Below, in pieces: positions 1 to 8,654 of a stretch of 64,000 nucleotides of DNA. A program made the translations under genes and the position numbers. The DNA comes from Paraburkholderia sp. BL25I1N1 (GTDB taxonomy: Bacteria; Pseudomonadota; Gammaproteobacteria; Burkholderiales; Burkholderiaceae). Below the pieces are notes generated by a model, which worked only from the letters and a program-made list of their open reading frames with translations, was not told the origin of the DNA and ran no database searches. Location of the stretch: contig NZ_PVZB01000032.1 of NCBI RefSeq assembly GCF_003002025.1, positions 1-64,000 on the forward strand. Reading direction: 5' to 3'. The number at the start of each line of letters is the position of its first letter. Positions within the stretch are counted from its first letter, which is position 1.

Positions 1-678
1 GTCGGCGACGATGCGGGTTTCCTGAACGCATCGCGGATCAAGGGTTCGCATGCGGCGATCAAGACCGGCATGCTGGCTGCCGAAGCTGCTTTTGACGCTG
101 TGCAGGCAGGTCGCACCAGCGATGAACTCACCGCGTATCCGGAGAGTTTCAAGACGTCGTGGCTGCACACCGAACTGCACCGCGCACGCAACTTCAAGCA
201 GTGGATGAGCAAGGGCCTGTACCTCGGCACGCTGATGGTGGGTATCGAGCAGAAGCTGCTGGGCGGCAATGTACCGTGGACGCTGCATCACCAGCATTGG
301 GATCACGAGATGCTCAAGCCGGCTTCCCAATGCAAGCCGATCGTGTATCCGAAGCCCGATGGCAAGCTTACGTTCGACCGGTTGTCTTCCGTGTTCATCT
401 CGAACACCAACCACGAAGAGAATCAGCCGGCTCACCTGACGCTGAAAGATCCGTCCGTGCCGGTGAATGTGAACTGGCAGACGTATGCCGGTCCGGAATC
501 ACGCTATTGCCCGGCGGCCGTGTACGAGTTCGTCAAGAACGACGACGGCAGCGAACGCCTCGTGATCAACGCGCAGAACTGCGTGCACTGCAAGACCTGC
601 GACATCAAGGACCCGACGCAGAACATCGTCTGGGTCACGCCTGAAGGTGGCGGCGGTCCAAACTATCCGAACATGTAA
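1..678 (+). CDS. Electron transfer flavoprotein-ubiquinone oxidoreductase, C-terminal part (5' end outside window)
   Basis: This is the last 225 residues of ETF-QO, the inner-membrane enzyme that passes electrons from electron-transferring flavoprotein (acyl-CoA and amino-acid dehydrogenases) to ubiquinone. The frame is open from base 1, so the gene starts upstream of the window. The end of the FAD-binding fold (GFLNASRIKGSHAAIKTGM) is followed by the ubiquinone/membrane region and then the ferredoxin-like 4Fe-4S domain, whose cysteines appear in ESRYCPAA and NCVHCKTCDIKDP near the C-terminus. It ends in TAA at 676-678. A panC remnant follows directly, so whatever originally lay downstream has been rearranged. 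Confidence 0.95.
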   Translation, partial: VGDDAGFLNASRIKGSHAAIKTGMLAAEAAFDAVQAGRTSDELTAYPESFKTSWLHTELHRARNFKQWMSKGLYLGTLMVGIEQKLLGGNVPWTLHHQHWDHEMLKPASQCKPIVYPKPDGKLTFDRLSSVFISNTNHEENQPAHLTLKDPSVPVNVNWQTYAGPESRYCPAAVYEFVKNDDGSERLVINAQNCVHCKTCDIKDPTQNIVWVTPEGGGGPNYPNM

Positions 679-979
679 TCAATCTCCCAGACTAAATCGG
701 TACCTGTCGCCGGCAGAGCGCGCCGAAGCGCCTGGTCTATTCCGACTGCTGAATCGGATTCGTGACGAAGTGTTGGGCGGACAGCGAGATCTGCAATCGA
801 TCGAGTTCAAAGCGTTCAGAGCACTTGCCGAACGGGGATGGGTTCCGGACTATGTTTCTATCCGCAAGCGGTCGGATCTGCAGCCGCCGGGTGCATGTGC
901 ATCCGTCGACGAGCCTCTTGTGGTGACGGCTGCGGCGAAGCTCGGCGCAACTCGCCTGATCGACAATCTGGAAATCTGA
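677..979 (+). pseudogene. panC: panC (pantoate-beta-alanine ligase) 3' remnant
   Basis: The frame from 677 to the stop at 979 reads as the C-terminal third of pantothenate synthetase. It has a RYLSPAERAEAPGLF segment (family: SSRNGYLS..ER..A..L), then PDYVSIRKRSDLQPP, and the terminal LVV.AAAKLGATRLIDNLEI. The N-terminal Rossmann/ATP-binding domain with its HIGH motif is absent, because the upstream sequence is the end of ETF-QO. There is no start codon of its own with a ribosome site. It is therefore a truncated relic left by a recombination, and a functional panC is presumably elsewhere in the genome. Confidence 0.82.
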
Positions 980-1175
980 ACGCGCGGCACCGTTGGATTA
1001 AACCATGAGCGTCCATGCGCAAGACGTCCGTACAACGATTATCTGACGGCCGGCAGCAACTGATCGCGCGTCGCCAGCGGGATGTGCAGATATGTCTCTC
1101 GCCTTCGGGTTAGGGGCGCAACGAGACCAGTGACGAAGGGGTTTGAGAGTCGCCGCGTGGCACGCGTCGTCGACG

Positions 1176-1395
1176 GAGGATGTACATACTGACCTGAAAA
1201 GATTGCCCTTCCTTCAGTTCGCGACAGCGATTGAGTTGTGCGCGGAACTCGTCAGGGACTGCGAACCCTGCCGCCGTCCAAGCCACCAGCATTGACTACT
1301 GCAGCTACGTAGTCAGCATCGGATACGCGAGGTCCGAGGCCTCCCCATAGTATGGGATGGCGGATACCTGGGAAGATCGTGGTGCTTGTGGTCAT
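1176..1395 (-). pseudogene. Nitronate monooxygenase (NMO family) N-terminal remnant, frameshifted
   Basis: Reading the minus strand from ATG 1395-1393 gives a protein beginning with an FPGIRHPILWGGLGPRVSD segment followed by DADYVAAVVNAGGL, the flavin-binding start of nitronate monooxygenases. That frame hits TGA near 1257. A one-base shift at the CCCTGA restores family-like sequence, PDEFRAQLNRCRELKEG then FQVSMYIL, ending about 1176. The rest of the TIM barrel is missing. It lies about 30 bp after the acyl-CoA synthetase stop in the same direction, so it was probably the third gene of that operon. A further stretch at 1043-1100 (minus, ending LATRDQLLPAVR-stop) may be another coding relic but was not recognised. 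Confidence 0.7.
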
Positions 1396-1425
1396 TTGAA
1401 ACTCTCGTTGTCCGTTTGCCCGACG

Positions 1426-3009
1426 TCATGGGCTGGTCTTTAGCGCGTTGGCCCGAGCGCGCAAATCGCCTTTGCGCACTTTCCCCGATGCCGTGCGGGG
1501 CAACTCGTCGACGATAAGCAGACGCTCAGGCGTTTTCTGACGCGCCACGCCGGCTTGGGCGAAATGTCGTCGTACAGCGGCGAGATCGAGTTCAGCGCCG
1601 GACTGGAGCACGACAACAGCACACACTTTTTCGCCGTATTGCGCATCGTGCTGGGCGACCACTGCGACGTCCCGTATCGCGTCGTGTGTGGCTAGCACAC
1701 GTTCGACCTCTTGTGATGAGATGTTCTCGCCACCACGAATCACAATATCTTTCTTGCGGTCGGTTATCGTCAGGCAGTTCGCCGAATCGAGCTTGCCGAT
1801 GTCGCCGGTACGAAACCAGCCGTCGCGGCTGAACGCGTTCGCATTGAGCGACGGATCGGTGTAGCCGACAAACAGCTCGGGACCCTTTGTCAGAATCTCG
1901 CCCTCACTTCCGGTCGGCAAGTCACAATCCAACTCATCGACGATGCGAACCTGACTACCGGGCTGAACGCGACCGTCTGTGCACGCGCGCTCGGAGAACG
2001 TGTTGTCGCGCCAGCCGATGCTTACCGTCGAGTGTTCTGTCAGGCCGTAAGCGCGCGTGCCGGCGAACCCGGAACTGTCGGCTAACGCCACATGCTCCGG
2101 GGTGACTCCGGTCCCCCCCAGTCCGTATGTGACCAGAGACGAGAGGTCGCGTCCGGCGTGCCGTGCGGCGTCAAGCAATCCTTGAAGATGAAACGGCGTC
2201 CCTCCGGACAGGCGAACGCGATAACGCTCAATCAGTTCGGCCGCGAGGGGCGCGTCCCAGCGGTCCATGAACACCATGTCGGTGCCAGTCACGAAAGGAC
2301 GCAGCAGGAAGTTGAAGCCAGCAATGTGTCCGGCGGGGAAGGGCGTGAGATAAGGCCCGGGGCCGTCTATGAATGGAATCGACCACTCCGCTCCGACAGT
2401 CTGATGCGTGTGCTGAACGCCCTTCGGGGCGGCGGTGGTGCCTGAGGTATACAGCAGCAGGCAAACGTCCTGTGGCTGCGGTGGCGACTCGTTTTTGATC
2501 TTGCCATGCTGCGAAATCGCTTCGACCTCTTTCAGCGTGATGCCGTTTTGTGGCGTGCGCTCGCCGACGACGATGACCCGCTCCAGATCAGGCAGATTGC
2601 CGAGCGCTTCGACACGCTCCAGAAAATCGATCCCGCGCCAGCGCTCAGGCACGCACAGGAATCGCGCGCGCGACTGACGCAGAATAAAGCCGACTTCGGC
2701 AGGGCCATAGATGTGCACAATGGGCACCAGCACCGCACCGACTTCGAGCGCAGCCAGATAGAGCACGGCGGTCTCGCGCTGCGTCGGCAACTGCATGGCA
2801 ATGACATCACCGCGGCGCAGGCCAACGGCACGCATCCCGCGCGCGAGTCGATCCGCGGCGGTAGCCAACTCTAACGTCGTGACGCTCGTCACCCCCTGCT
2901 GAGTATGAAAGTGCATGCGCGTTCCCGGATTGGAGTGCGCTGCCTTCGACAACAATACGTTCAGGGGTACGTTTGGAACCCAATTTCTATCGCTAACCGA
3001 CTCATTCAT
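1426..3009 (-). CDS. AMP-dependent acyl-CoA synthetase (ANL superfamily)
   Basis: A 527-residue class I adenylate-forming enzyme that activates a carboxylic acid as acyl-AMP and transfers it to CoA. The core motifs are all present: the phosphate loop YTSGTTAAPKG near residue 187, YGLTEHS in the substrate/AMP region, the hinge GWFRTGDIG near 400, DRKKDIVIRGGENIS, and the C-terminal catalytic lysine in RTASGKVRKGDLR. The ATG at 3009 overlaps the stop of the upstream alpha/beta hydrolase by 4 bp, which implies translational coupling. A nitronate monooxygenase relic follows. The acid used cannot be told from sequence; the cyclohexanecarboxylate/benzoate-like branch and medium-chain fatty acids are both possible. 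Confidence 0.9.
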   Translation of the reverse strand: MNESVSDRNWVPNVPLNVLLSKAAHSNPGTRMHFHTQQGVTSVTTLELATAADRLARGMRAVGLRRGDVIAMQLPTQRETAVLYLAALEVGAVLVPIVHIYGPAEVGFILRQSRARFLCVPERWRGIDFLERVEALGNLPDLERVIVVGERTPQNGITLKEVEAISQHGKIKNESPPQPQDVCLLLYTSGTTAAPKGVQHTHQTVGAEWSIPFIDGPGPYLTPFPAGHIAGFNFLLRPFVTGTDMVFMDRWDAPLAAELIERYRVRLSGGTPFHLQGLLDAARHAGRDLSSLVTYGLGGTGVTPEHVALADSSGFAGTRAYGLTEHSTVSIGWRDNTFSERACTDGRVQPGSQVRIVDELDCDLPTGSEGEILTKGPELFVGYTDPSLNANAFSRDGWFRTGDIGKLDSANCLTITDRKKDIVIRGGENISSQEVERVLATHDAIRDVAVVAQHDAQYGEKVCAVVVLQSGAELDLAAVRRHFAQAGVARQKTPERLLIVDELPRTASGKVRKGDLRARANALKTSP

Positions 3010-3863
3010 AACAATTGCTCCAGCAATTTCCGCAACTGATCGACGAGCGCTAGCGGGTTATCCAGCATGAGGTGGTGATGTGCACCGGGCATCGTGATCA
3101 AGTTCCGCGCGGTAGGGATGGCACCGATGATTCTGTTGGCCCGATCGGCGCTGACGACCGTGCTCATTTCCGCGTGTACATAGGTCACAGGAACTGTTAT
3201 TCGGCCCAGCAACCCCTCATCGCTCTCGACCGTCTGGACATGACGCAAAGCTGGGTCGAAGCGCCAGGTCCAGCCCGTTTCTGCTTGTCGCAGGGACGTC
3301 CTCGCAAGATGATCCATCAGCCATGGCTCACACTTCTGATCGGGAATAAGCCGAAAGTGCCTCATGCCAGTCGCGGCATCGAGGTACGGTCGAGGCGCGG
3401 GGCGTCCTTCTATCACTGGAAGCGCGTCGCCAGGCAGCGCATAGAATGAATCGAGCACGATCGCATGGCGGATCAGTTCGGGGAACGTCGCGCAAGTCTG
3501 CAGAAGGCGCGAGCCACCAAAGCTGTGTCCCACTACGAAGGCCGGTGCAATGAATGCGGCCTTGAGCACTGCGGAAAAATCGCGCACAAAACTGTCGGGG
3601 CGATACTCCGCGCGATAACCACTCTCGCCCATGCCGCTGAAGTCGAATGCGTGCACGCGGAATCGTTCCGTAAAAAACGGTGCAATAAAGTCCCACCAAT
3701 GGCTATGGCCTAGATAGCCATGCGCGAACAGCAAGCCGGGTTTGTGCGTGTCTTCAGCATTCCATGACACGTAATGGATGCGTGCGCCGCTGGCATCGGT
3801 GAAGTGGGATTGGCGTGGCCGTTGCAGAGCCCGTTCAAACCACGAAGGTGCCGCGCTCGTCAT
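3006..3863 (-). CDS. Alpha/beta hydrolase
   Basis: About 285 residues of the alpha/beta-hydrolase fold. The oxyanion region is in FAHGYLGHSHWW, the nucleophile elbow is GHSFGG within FVVGHSFGGSRLL, and the late histidine lies in PGAHHHLMLDNP. The open frame extends to 3929, but ATG 3863 has GGAG eight bases upstream and is taken as the start. It overlaps the following acyl-CoA synthetase gene by 4 bp, so it may release the acid that the synthetase then activates. Esterase, lactonase or C-C hydrolase activity cannot be separated here. Confidence 0.85.
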   Translation of the reverse strand: MTSAAPSWFERALQRPRQSHFTDASGARIHYVSWNAEDTHKPGLLFAHGYLGHSHWWDFIAPFFTERFRVHAFDFSGMGESGYRAEYRPDSFVRDFSAVLKAAFIAPAFVVGHSFGGSRLLQTCATFPELIRHAIVLDSFYALPGDALPVIEGRPAPRPYLDAATGMRHFRLIPDQKCEPWLMDHLARTSLRQAETGWTWRFDPALRHVQTVESDEGLLGRITVPVTYVHAEMSTVVSADRANRIIGAIPTARNLITMPGAHHHLMLDNPLALVDQLRKLLEQLL

Positions 3864-3952
3864 CACTTTGACTCCATCATTGGTTGGCCTTTGATATGAA
3901 GCCGGGGCGTCGGCGGCTCCGCAGACCACGACTTCTGCCCGGTCTCGTCACG

Positions 3953-4888
3953 TTATTCATGCAAGAGGGTATTGTTGGTCGGTAGCCGGTTACGGTGGTT
4001 CTGAGCCCATTCCCGCAGGGAAGTCAGCGGAATACCGTACGACTCGACTTTGTCGATATCGACGCGGTAGCCCACCTCGTTGATCCATTCCTGTGCGTTC
4101 ACCCAAGCCGGAAAGAGACCGCGTGCGATCGCCTCCTGCGGCGCCACGTGCACCGCTTTGATACCTGTCCTGAGCACAGCGGAAAGTGTCGCGGCTACCT
4201 GGGACATCGTAAACGCTTCGGAAGCCAGCGGGATAGTCTGCTCATGAAAACGCAGAGGATCAACTATCGACGCCGCAGCGAATGCGCCTATGTCATCGGC
4301 CGCAACGAAGTCCAGTCTGGTTTGTGGCAGCAGCGCGGATAACAACTCCCCTGTTTGTAAATGCGGAAACATGGACGTGGCTTTGGGGAGTGCCAGATTG
4401 TCCATCATGAAGGCAGGCCGCAGCACGGTCCAGCTGCCGAATCCCGCATTGCGCACTGCGTTTTCAACGTCCCACTTGTCCGTCCAATATTGGGTCGACC
4501 AGCGGTTTTTATTCCAATCTGGAAAGGACGTGTGATTTCCCGATTGCGCCACTGACGTGTGCACGAACTGCTCGACGCCGGCCGCTAGCGAAGCGTTGAC
4601 AAGCGCAAACCCGTGGCGGCGCTCGCTATCCTTGCCGCTGACGCTCGGCAATTGCACCGAAAAGACTGCATTGACTCCATGTAAGGCCACTACGAGGGAA
4701 TGAGTGTCATCGAAATCCCCCTTAATTGCATACGCGCCAGCGGCTTGGAGTGCGCGTGCGGCAGCAGACTCCGGGTCGCGTGTCAGGAATCGCACGCGGA
4801 ACCCGCTGGCAAGCAAGCGACGCGCGGTGGCGCCCCCTTGCGCTCCGGTGGCGCCTGTGACAAGGACTGTGCCGGATGGTCGAGTCAT
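3953..4888 (-). CDS. NmrA-family NAD(P)-binding protein
   Basis: A 311-residue atypical short-chain dehydrogenase of the NmrA/HSCARG type. It begins with the dinucleotide loop VTGATGAQGGATARRL, followed by a basic segment (RFLTRDPES) typical of NADP binding. The family lacks the full SDR Tyr-Lys pair in many members and may act as a redox sensor rather than an enzyme. The start is supported by AAGGAG six bases upstream of ATG 4888. It is the first gene of the minus-strand group with the hydrolase and acyl-CoA synthetase, separated from the hydrolase start by about 90 bp. Confidence 0.85.
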   Translation of the reverse strand: MTRPSGTVLVTGATGAQGGATARRLLASGFRVRFLTRDPESAAARALQAAGAYAIKGDFDDTHSLVVALHGVNAVFSVQLPSVSGKDSERRHGFALVNASLAAGVEQFVHTSVAQSGNHTSFPDWNKNRWSTQYWTDKWDVENAVRNAGFGSWTVLRPAFMMDNLALPKATSMFPHLQTGELLSALLPQTRLDFVAADDIGAFAAASIVDPLRFHEQTIPLASEAFTMSQVAATLSAVLRTGIKAVHVAPQEAIARGLFPAWVNAQEWINEVGYRVDIDKVESYGIPLTSLREWAQNHRNRLPTNNTLLHE

Positions 4889-5753
4889 TGAGTCTCCTTA
4901 GTGGCCTTGGCGTCGTACTGGCGGCCATCGTTTCGAAGCTCACCCCCGCGGGAACACCCGAAGGCGGATCATTTTTTACTTCGACTGACAGCATTGCTCG
5001 TTCGAATTATCATACACCGTTCAAATATTGCGTGTCTGAGTTATGATTCGCTCGTTGAGGCCCGGCGAGTCGGGTCCGGGTCTTCGGCGGTTCCTGGCTT
5101 GCAGAGAACTCCATGTCTTCCATAGTGTTTGAGGTGAGCCGCAAGGTTGCTTTATGTTCTGACTGATGGGACGGATTTCCCGTGGTTCGAAACCGATTCG
5201 TCGGGGCGTCCACCGATGCTGCCGGCCGAAAAACGCTTCGAAGAACTGGTTGTGCTGTTTGGTGAAACGGGATGAACACGAACAACGCGCCGCGTCCGTG
5301 GGGCGGCCCGTATGTCATCTTCTGGAAACGTCGTATGCACAAAGCTGGCCGCGACAGGCATTGCCGTTACTCCTTTACGCTTATCTGCAGAGCGCGCGTG
5401 GTGATGCCGCGTGTATGAGTATCTTGCTCGGCATGACCATGTGCGCTCCGGCCTCACTGAATGACGTCCATGAACTTGTGCTCAAGCGGGATCACGATAC
5501 TTCTATAGCCTACCGAAAGGCGCTTGAGATTCTTTCGGCATCGCGTTTAAACGAGCTTTCCTCGCGTGATACCTTGCAGATCGTCGATAATCTGATGTCT
5601 AGTTCATCGAACTGGCGTGGCTCGCTGCGGGTGGCCCGTTGGACGGCCATCCAGCAACTGCCGTTCGGGGAGACGCTGCCTATGGTGCATGTTGGCAGTC
5701 CGCTGCAAAGAGGACGAACACCGAGCCCGTATCGTTATTTCTGCCAAATCAAC
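4889..5753. other. Intergenic stretch without a recognised gene
   Basis: This 865-bp stretch has mixed composition and no protein family I recognise. The codA frame stays open back to 5166. Between about 5460 and 5640 it reads like ordinary protein (HELVLKRDHDTSIAYRKALE then ILSASRLNELSSRD) but with AT-richer codons than the neighbours. Another frame, 5163-5270, reads LTDGTDFPWFETDSSGRPP and runs to a stop at EELVVLFGETG. Both look like fragments of former genes. Promoters for the divergent NmrA gene and for the amidohydrolase must also lie here. Confidence 0.4.
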
Positions 5754-6959
5754 ATGACATCTTCGCTATCTTCTCTCGTCATTTCCAATGTCCGGCTGGC
5801 CGACGGCCAGCCGGTGGACGTGTCGATTGCCGGCGGGCGCATCGCCGCTCTCGGCCCGGACCTCGTGCCGCAACCGGGCGCCGCTGTGGAAGACGGCGGC
5901 GGCGCGTTGCTGCTGCCTGGTTTCGTCGAAGGGCACACGCATATCGACAAAACCAACTGGGGCAGGCCGTGGTATCGCAACGAGGTCGGCGCGACGTTGC
6001 TCGATCGCATCAACAACGAGCGCCGCTGGCGCAAGGAATCGGGTCACGACGCGGGCGCGCAGTCGCTCGCGCTTGCGCGCGCCTTTGTAGAGGCGGGCAC
6101 CACGCGCCTGCGTACGCATGTGGACGTCGATACCGACGCGGGTTTGCGCTACCTTGAAGGCGTGCTCCAGACCCGCCAGGCGATGCGCGATCTGCTCGAC
6201 ATCCAGATTGTGGCGTTTCCGCAGTCCGGTCTGCTGGGCCGTCCAGGAACGGACGAACTCTTGGGCCGCGCGCTCGCCGACGGCGCGGACGTGCTCGGCG
6301 CGCTCGATCCGGCATTGATCGACGGCGATCCGGTCGCCTCGCTGAACCTGACGTTCGCGCTTGCCGAGCGCTATCACAAGCCGATCGATATCCATCTGCA
6401 CGAGCCCGGCGAGGTGGGCGCATTCACCTTCAAACTGCTGCTCGATCGTGTCGAGGCGCTGGGAATGCAAGGACAGGTCGTGGTCAGCCACGCGTTCTGT
6501 CTGGGCGCACTGCCGGAGCGCGAACGCGATGTGCTGCTCGAACGGATTGCCCGGTTGAACGTGGCGCTCCTGACCTCGGCGCCGCCGTCGCGTCCGGTTC
6601 CGCCATTGAAGATTTGCAGGGAAAAAGGCATCACTATCTTTGGCGGAAACGACGGCATTCGCGATACCTGGTCGCCGTATGGCTCGCCTGACATGCTCGA
6701 ACGCGCGATGTTGATCGGCCTGCGTTACGACATGCGCCGTGACGACGAACTGGCCGTCGCTTTCGATTGCGTCAGCGCAGCGGCGGCACGCGGTTGCGGG
6801 TTCCGCGACTACGGGCTGCACGCCGGCGCAAGGGCCGACCTCGTGCTGGTCGACGCGGAAACCGTCGCGCAGGCGGTGGTCGCCCGGCCCAGGCGCAAGC
6901 TGGTGGTAGCCAACGGGCGCATCGTCGTGCGCAACGGCGAACTGGTCGTGGAGGCGTAA
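5754..6959 (+). CDS. CodA-like amidohydrolase (cytosine deaminase / N-isopropylammelide hydrolase family)
   Basis: A 401-residue metal-dependent amidohydrolase. The metal ligands are visible as HTHID in GFVEGHTHIDKTNW, the DIHLHEPGE segment, the SHAFCLG histidine and the aspartate in FGGNDGIRDTWSPYG. The last two are in the layout of E. coli CodA rather than of guanine deaminases. The frame remains open far upstream, but family length and the MTSSLSSLVISNVRLADG start argue for ATG 5754. Substrates in this family include cytosine, creatinine and triazines, and the exact one is unknown. The amidohydrolase relic just downstream suggests an ancestral tandem of such genes. Confidence 0.85.
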   Translation: MTSSLSSLVISNVRLADGQPVDVSIAGGRIAALGPDLVPQPGAAVEDGGGALLLPGFVEGHTHIDKTNWGRPWYRNEVGATLLDRINNERRWRKESGHDAGAQSLALARAFVEAGTTRLRTHVDVDTDAGLRYLEGVLQTRQAMRDLLDIQIVAFPQSGLLGRPGTDELLGRALADGADVLGALDPALIDGDPVASLNLTFALAERYHKPIDIHLHEPGEVGAFTFKLLLDRVEALGMQGQVVVSHAFCLGALPERERDVLLERIARLNVALLTSAPPSRPVPPLKICREKGITIFGGNDGIRDTWSPYGSPDMLERAMLIGLRYDMRRDDELAVAFDCVSAAAARGCGFRDYGLHAGARADLVLVDAETVAQAVVARPRRKLVVANGRIVVRNGELVVEA

Positions 6960-7018
6960 CGTGACGTCTTCAGAAGGACCATGCTCGGCGAGGCAATTCG
7001 GGTAGGAACAGTCGGGCA

Positions 7019-7192
7019 CGGATCGATGTACTGATCAAAAACGCCTGTGTGATCACTGTCGATTCACAGCGACGTGTGATCGAAGATGGCGCAGTCGCTG
7101 TGTAGGGCGAGCGCGTCGTCGCTGTCGGCGAGACGTCCGCGCTGGCGTCGCATTACTGCGCGCATCGGATGATCGATGCGAGCCTTGCTTCT
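7019..7192 (+). pseudogene. Amidohydrolase (SAH/MTA or guanine deaminase-like) N-terminal remnant with in-frame stop
   Basis: The frame beginning at 7019 reads RIDVLIKNACVITVDSQRR, then VIEDGAVAV, an in-frame TAG at 7103-7105, then GERVVAVGETSALASHY and RMIDA. This is the N-terminal beta-sandwich of cytosine/guanine/SAH-deaminase-type amidohydrolases (family: LIRNA.VITMD..RRVI.DGAVAV.G.RIVAVG). The metal-binding barrel is missing and the sequence runs into the end of the convergent oxidoreductase gene. The internal stop and truncation make it a pseudogene. Confidence 0.75.
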
Positions 7193-7216
7193 TTTGCGGG
7201 CGCGAAACGAATTCGT

Positions 7217-8242
7217 TCAAACCCTCACGAGCAACTTGCCGACATTACCGCCTTCGAACAGGCTATTCAGCGCAGCAGGCAGTTGTTCGAATCCATCGAC
7301 GAAAGTCTCCTTGAATACGATCTCGCCGCTCTTAACCCACGGCGTCACTTGCGCGACCATTTCGTCCATACGATTGGTGTAGTCTCTCGCCAGCACGCCC
7401 TGGATGGTGGCGCGCTGAAAGAGCATGTGCTGGAGAAATCGTGGGCCCACGTCCGGCGTGTCCAAACCACCGTCGTATTGACTGATCGCTCCGCAAATCA
7501 CAATGCGAGCCCGGCGCTTGATAAGTGGAATCACGGCATCCGTGATCGGGCCGCCGACGTTGTCGAAATAAACGTCCACTCCTCCTGTGGCCTCGATCAG
7601 CGCGCTCGTCAACCCTTCGTGCGTTTTGTGTTCCCGGTAATCGACCGCGCGATCCAGTTTCAGTTCGTCGAGCAGGAATCGGCACTTGTCTGGACCACCG
7701 GCAATGCCCACGACCTTGCAGCCCGCCTTTTTACCGAACTGTGCAACCAGCGAGCCGACGGCCCCGGCCGCACCGGACACAACCAGGGTATCACCAGGGC
7801 GCGGCCGGCCGGCTTCCATGAGGCCAAACCAGGCGATACGCCCCGGCATGCCGAGCACACCGAGTGCCGTGGAAACCGGCGCGCTTGCCGGATCGAGTCT
7901 GGTCAGTTCGCTGTGATGGCACCGCGCGTACAACTGCCAACCCGAATAGGTCGAGACCCAGTCGCCTTTGGCGAACAGTGGGCTGGCTGACTCGACCACT
8001 TCTCCCACTACGCCGGAGCGTTGCACGATGCCGAGAGGATGAGGCACGTCATACGTGTTGCGCTCGTGCTGCTGGATGCGAATGTACGGGTCCACGCTGA
8101 TATACCGCGCGCGGACGATGACTTCGTTCTCCGCCAACGGTCCCGAGATTTCGCTTTCACGAAGCTCGTAGTGTTCCGATCCAACGCGACTCGTGGGACG
8201 TTTTACATAGAACCATTGGCGATTCGAATAGGGTGCGTTCAT
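7217..8242 (-). CDS. NADP-dependent MDR-family oxidoreductase (CurA / leukotriene B4 dehydrogenase-like)
   Basis: A zinc-free medium-chain dehydrogenase/reductase of about 341 residues, related to curcumin reductase and prostaglandin reductases that reduce alpha,beta-unsaturated carbonyls with NADPH. The cofactor fold contains VVSGAAGAVGSLVAQFGKKAG followed by VVGIAGGPDKC, and the substrate-side signature VDPYIRIQ is near residue 45. No catalytic-zinc cysteine cluster is seen. The open frame reaches 8281, but MNAPYSNRQW at 8242 matches the family start better; neither start has a strong ribosome site. It converges on the amidohydrolase relic. Confidence 0.88.
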   Translation of the reverse strand: MNAPYSNRQWFYVKRPTSRVGSEHYELRESEISGPLAENEVIVRARYISVDPYIRIQQHERNTYDVPHPLGIVQRSGVVGEVVESASPLFAKGDWVSTYSGWQLYARCHHSELTRLDPASAPVSTALGVLGMPGRIAWFGLMEAGRPRPGDTLVVSGAAGAVGSLVAQFGKKAGCKVVGIAGGPDKCRFLLDELKLDRAVDYREHKTHEGLTSALIEATGGVDVYFDNVGGPITDAVIPLIKRRARIVICGAISQYDGGLDTPDVGPRFLQHMLFQRATIQGVLARDYTNRMDEMVAQVTPWVKSGEIVFKETFVDGFEQLPAALNSLFEGGNVGKLLVRV

Positions 8243-8420
8243 GGATTGGATTTCCGGTGTGACTTGCGATGCCGTGGGCACGATTCAATTGAGTTGCGCG
8301 AGGCGTTTGCAATGTTGGTATGACGGATTCAACAAGGCAAGACAGCGATCTTCGGCGGCTGGTTTCGTGCGCCAATATTTTAATTTTATGGACAGCCGCC
8401 GTCGACTCATTATTTATCGT

Positions 8421-8501
8421 CGCCGCGATATCCCGTTCCACGAGTTGCTCGCTGGTCAGAGCGACGCCTTGGCCCGATATCGCGGCATCGATTGCAAGGG
8501 C
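8421..8501 (-). pseudogene. LysR-type regulator effector-domain fragment
   Basis: On the minus strand this frame reads ALAIDAAISGQGVALTSEQL followed by VERDIAA. This matches the late effector-domain segment of GcvA-like LysR regulators (A.EAA..GQGVAL....LV.DDLAAG). Only about 27 residues are recognisable, no HTH is present, and the piece is preceded on the same strand, with no intervening gene boundary, by an oxidoreductase N-terminus. It is a relic. Confidence 0.55.
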
Positions 8502-8506
8502 GGGTT

Positions 8507-8593
8507 GGCCGGCAGCGCGGTTTGCTCAAAACGGAATTTGCCGGCGGTTGGCTGTCCATCCGGACGGGCGGCAAGAACGATCTGTCTGGAAGT
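8507..8593 (-). pseudogene. MDR-family oxidoreductase N-terminal fragment
   Basis: The minus-strand frame reads TSRQIVLAARPDGQPTAGKF then RFEQTALPA, the characteristic first 30 residues of YncB/CurA-type NADP-dependent oxidoreductases (NRQI.LA.RP.GEP...F...E..LP). It stops being oxidoreductase-like after the LPA and passes within a few bases into a LysR-like fragment. The intact oxidoreductase gene of the same family lies only about 265 bp away, so this may be the scar of a duplication or recombination. The remaining 8282-8654 interval shows nothing else. Confidence 0.6.
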
Positions 8594-8654
8594 GTCTATT
8601 TTTATGGCGAATATCCGCTTCGTCAGGACACTCGCCCGTCAGATCCCGCAGGAT

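Noticed and set aside
5766..7019. 417-residue minus-strand ORF antisense to the CodA-like gene
   Set aside because: Arg/His-rich translation with no family features; it mirrors a clear amidohydrolase gene in high-GC sequence.
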